NCBI GenBank assembly: GCA_025454095.1
Contig: JALOPC010000304.1
Span: forward strand, 1-5,335
Reading direction: 5' to 3'
Source of the DNA: Syntrophales bacterium
GTDB taxonomy: Bacteria; Desulfobacterota; Syntrophia; Syntrophales; UBA2192
DNA length: 5,335 nt
The notes under the pieces were generated by a model. The model saw only the letters and a list, made by a program, of their open reading frames with translations. It was not told the origin of the DNA and ran no database searches. Every line of letters begins with the position of its first letter. The first letter of the stretch is position 1. Positions 4,855 through 5,335 of the stretch are shown here, piece after piece. Made by a program: the position numbers and the translations under genes.

Positions 4855-5335
4855 ACTTTGTGAGGGCCCCTCCCATCTGCATCATCAGCCACACGTAAAA
4901 GTTCACCGGCGTCCCCTCGATCTTCGAGACCGCACCCGTGCCCCAGTCGGAGAGGACCATGTCGATCTGCGGGCTCTCGGCCATGACGACCCCGATGGGC
5001 GCCACCTCCTCGCTGACCAGGGCGGCCATTACGGCGCCACCGGCATCTACGGCTTCCACGTCCCAAACCGGTATGCTCCGGCCGGCAACAGGGATCACCC
5101 GCCGCTCGATTCGCTTCGCGACGGCCGCGCCCTTGAACTGGCCCACGTCTTTTTCCTCCCCGTTGTAGAAGCTCTCGGGAACGGTGAAGGGCTCGTACCC
5201 CCTGACCTGGACGATCACCTCGAAGATCTCGCCCGGTCCCGACTTGGTTTCTTCCACCAGCAGGCGTGTGACCACCGGGGGGTCCTTCTCCGGCGTGACC
5301 CCGATCTCCATCCAGGAGCACGGCTTGCCGTCGCG
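4853..5335 (-). CDS. Protein of unknown function (5' partial)
   Basis: The visible part is 160 residues ending in a TAG stop, and the frame is open to the right edge. The first in-window Met (base 5311) has no ribosome-binding site and is preceded in frame by RDGKPCSW, so the start probably lies beyond the window. I do not recognise the family. Composition suggests alternating beta strands: IFEVIVQVRGYEPFTVP, then RRVIPVAGRSIPVWDVEAVD, then EEVAPIGVVMAESPQIDMVL and a C-terminal TPVNFYVWLMMQMGGAL. There is no clear membrane helix or catalytic motif in the visible part, and a signal peptide could lie in the missing part. The repeated turn-strand pattern is compatible with a secreted or periplasmic beta-rich protein, but this is weak. 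The stop codon overlaps the end of the foldback repeat. Confidence 0.7.
   Translation of the reverse strand, partial: RDGKPCSWMEIGVTPEKDPPVVTRLLVEETKSGPGEIFEVIVQVRGYEPFTVPESFYNGEEKDVGQFKGAAVAKRIERRVIPVAGRSIPVWDVEAVDAGGAVMAALVSEEVAPIGVVMAESPQIDMVLSDWGTGAVSKIEGTPVNFYVWLMMQMGGALTK

Overview
The window is GC-rich, densely coding bacterial DNA of chromosomal character. Gene families, codon use and the style of the intergenic repeats suggest a deltaproteobacterium (Desulfobacterota, perhaps a Syntrophales-like lineage). That placement is an inference; there is no rRNA or other phylogenetic marker here. I see no tRNA, rRNA, CRISPR array, transposase or phage gene.

Layout, left to right. (1) A 5'-truncated sppA-type signal peptide peptidase on +, which looks lipid-anchored. 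(2) A short gap made of degenerate GAAG-type units that form an imperfect inverted repeat. (3) A - strand membrane-anchored SAM methyltransferase that resembles the eukaryotic FAM173 lysine methyltransferases. (4) A compact divergent promoter region serving it and the next gene. (5) A + strand serine alpha/beta hydrolase with a complete Ser-Asp-His triad. (6) A + strand protein that fuses an N-terminal J-domain-like module to a complete response-regulator receiver domain. (7) A strong symmetric terminator. (8) A - strand lytic transglycosylase with no signal peptide. (9) A divergent intergenic region with a sigma-54-like promoter reading right. (10) A small + strand membrane protein whose C-terminal half resembles the transmembrane motif of LETM1. 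(11) A foldback repeat of about 123 bp with near-perfect terminal inverted repeats. (12) A - strand protein of unknown function whose start lies beyond the right edge.

The genes do not form one operon: orientation changes at nearly every boundary (+, -, +, +, -, +, -). A shared theme is the cell envelope: a membrane peptidase, a membrane-anchored methyltransferase, a peptidoglycan lyase and a LETM1-like membrane protein. I do not see a single multi-gene system. The most unusual items are the J-domain/receiver fusion, the FAM173-like methyltransferase, the LETM1-like miniature protein behind a sigma-54-like site, and the foldback element whose right end touches the stop codon of the neighbouring gene.
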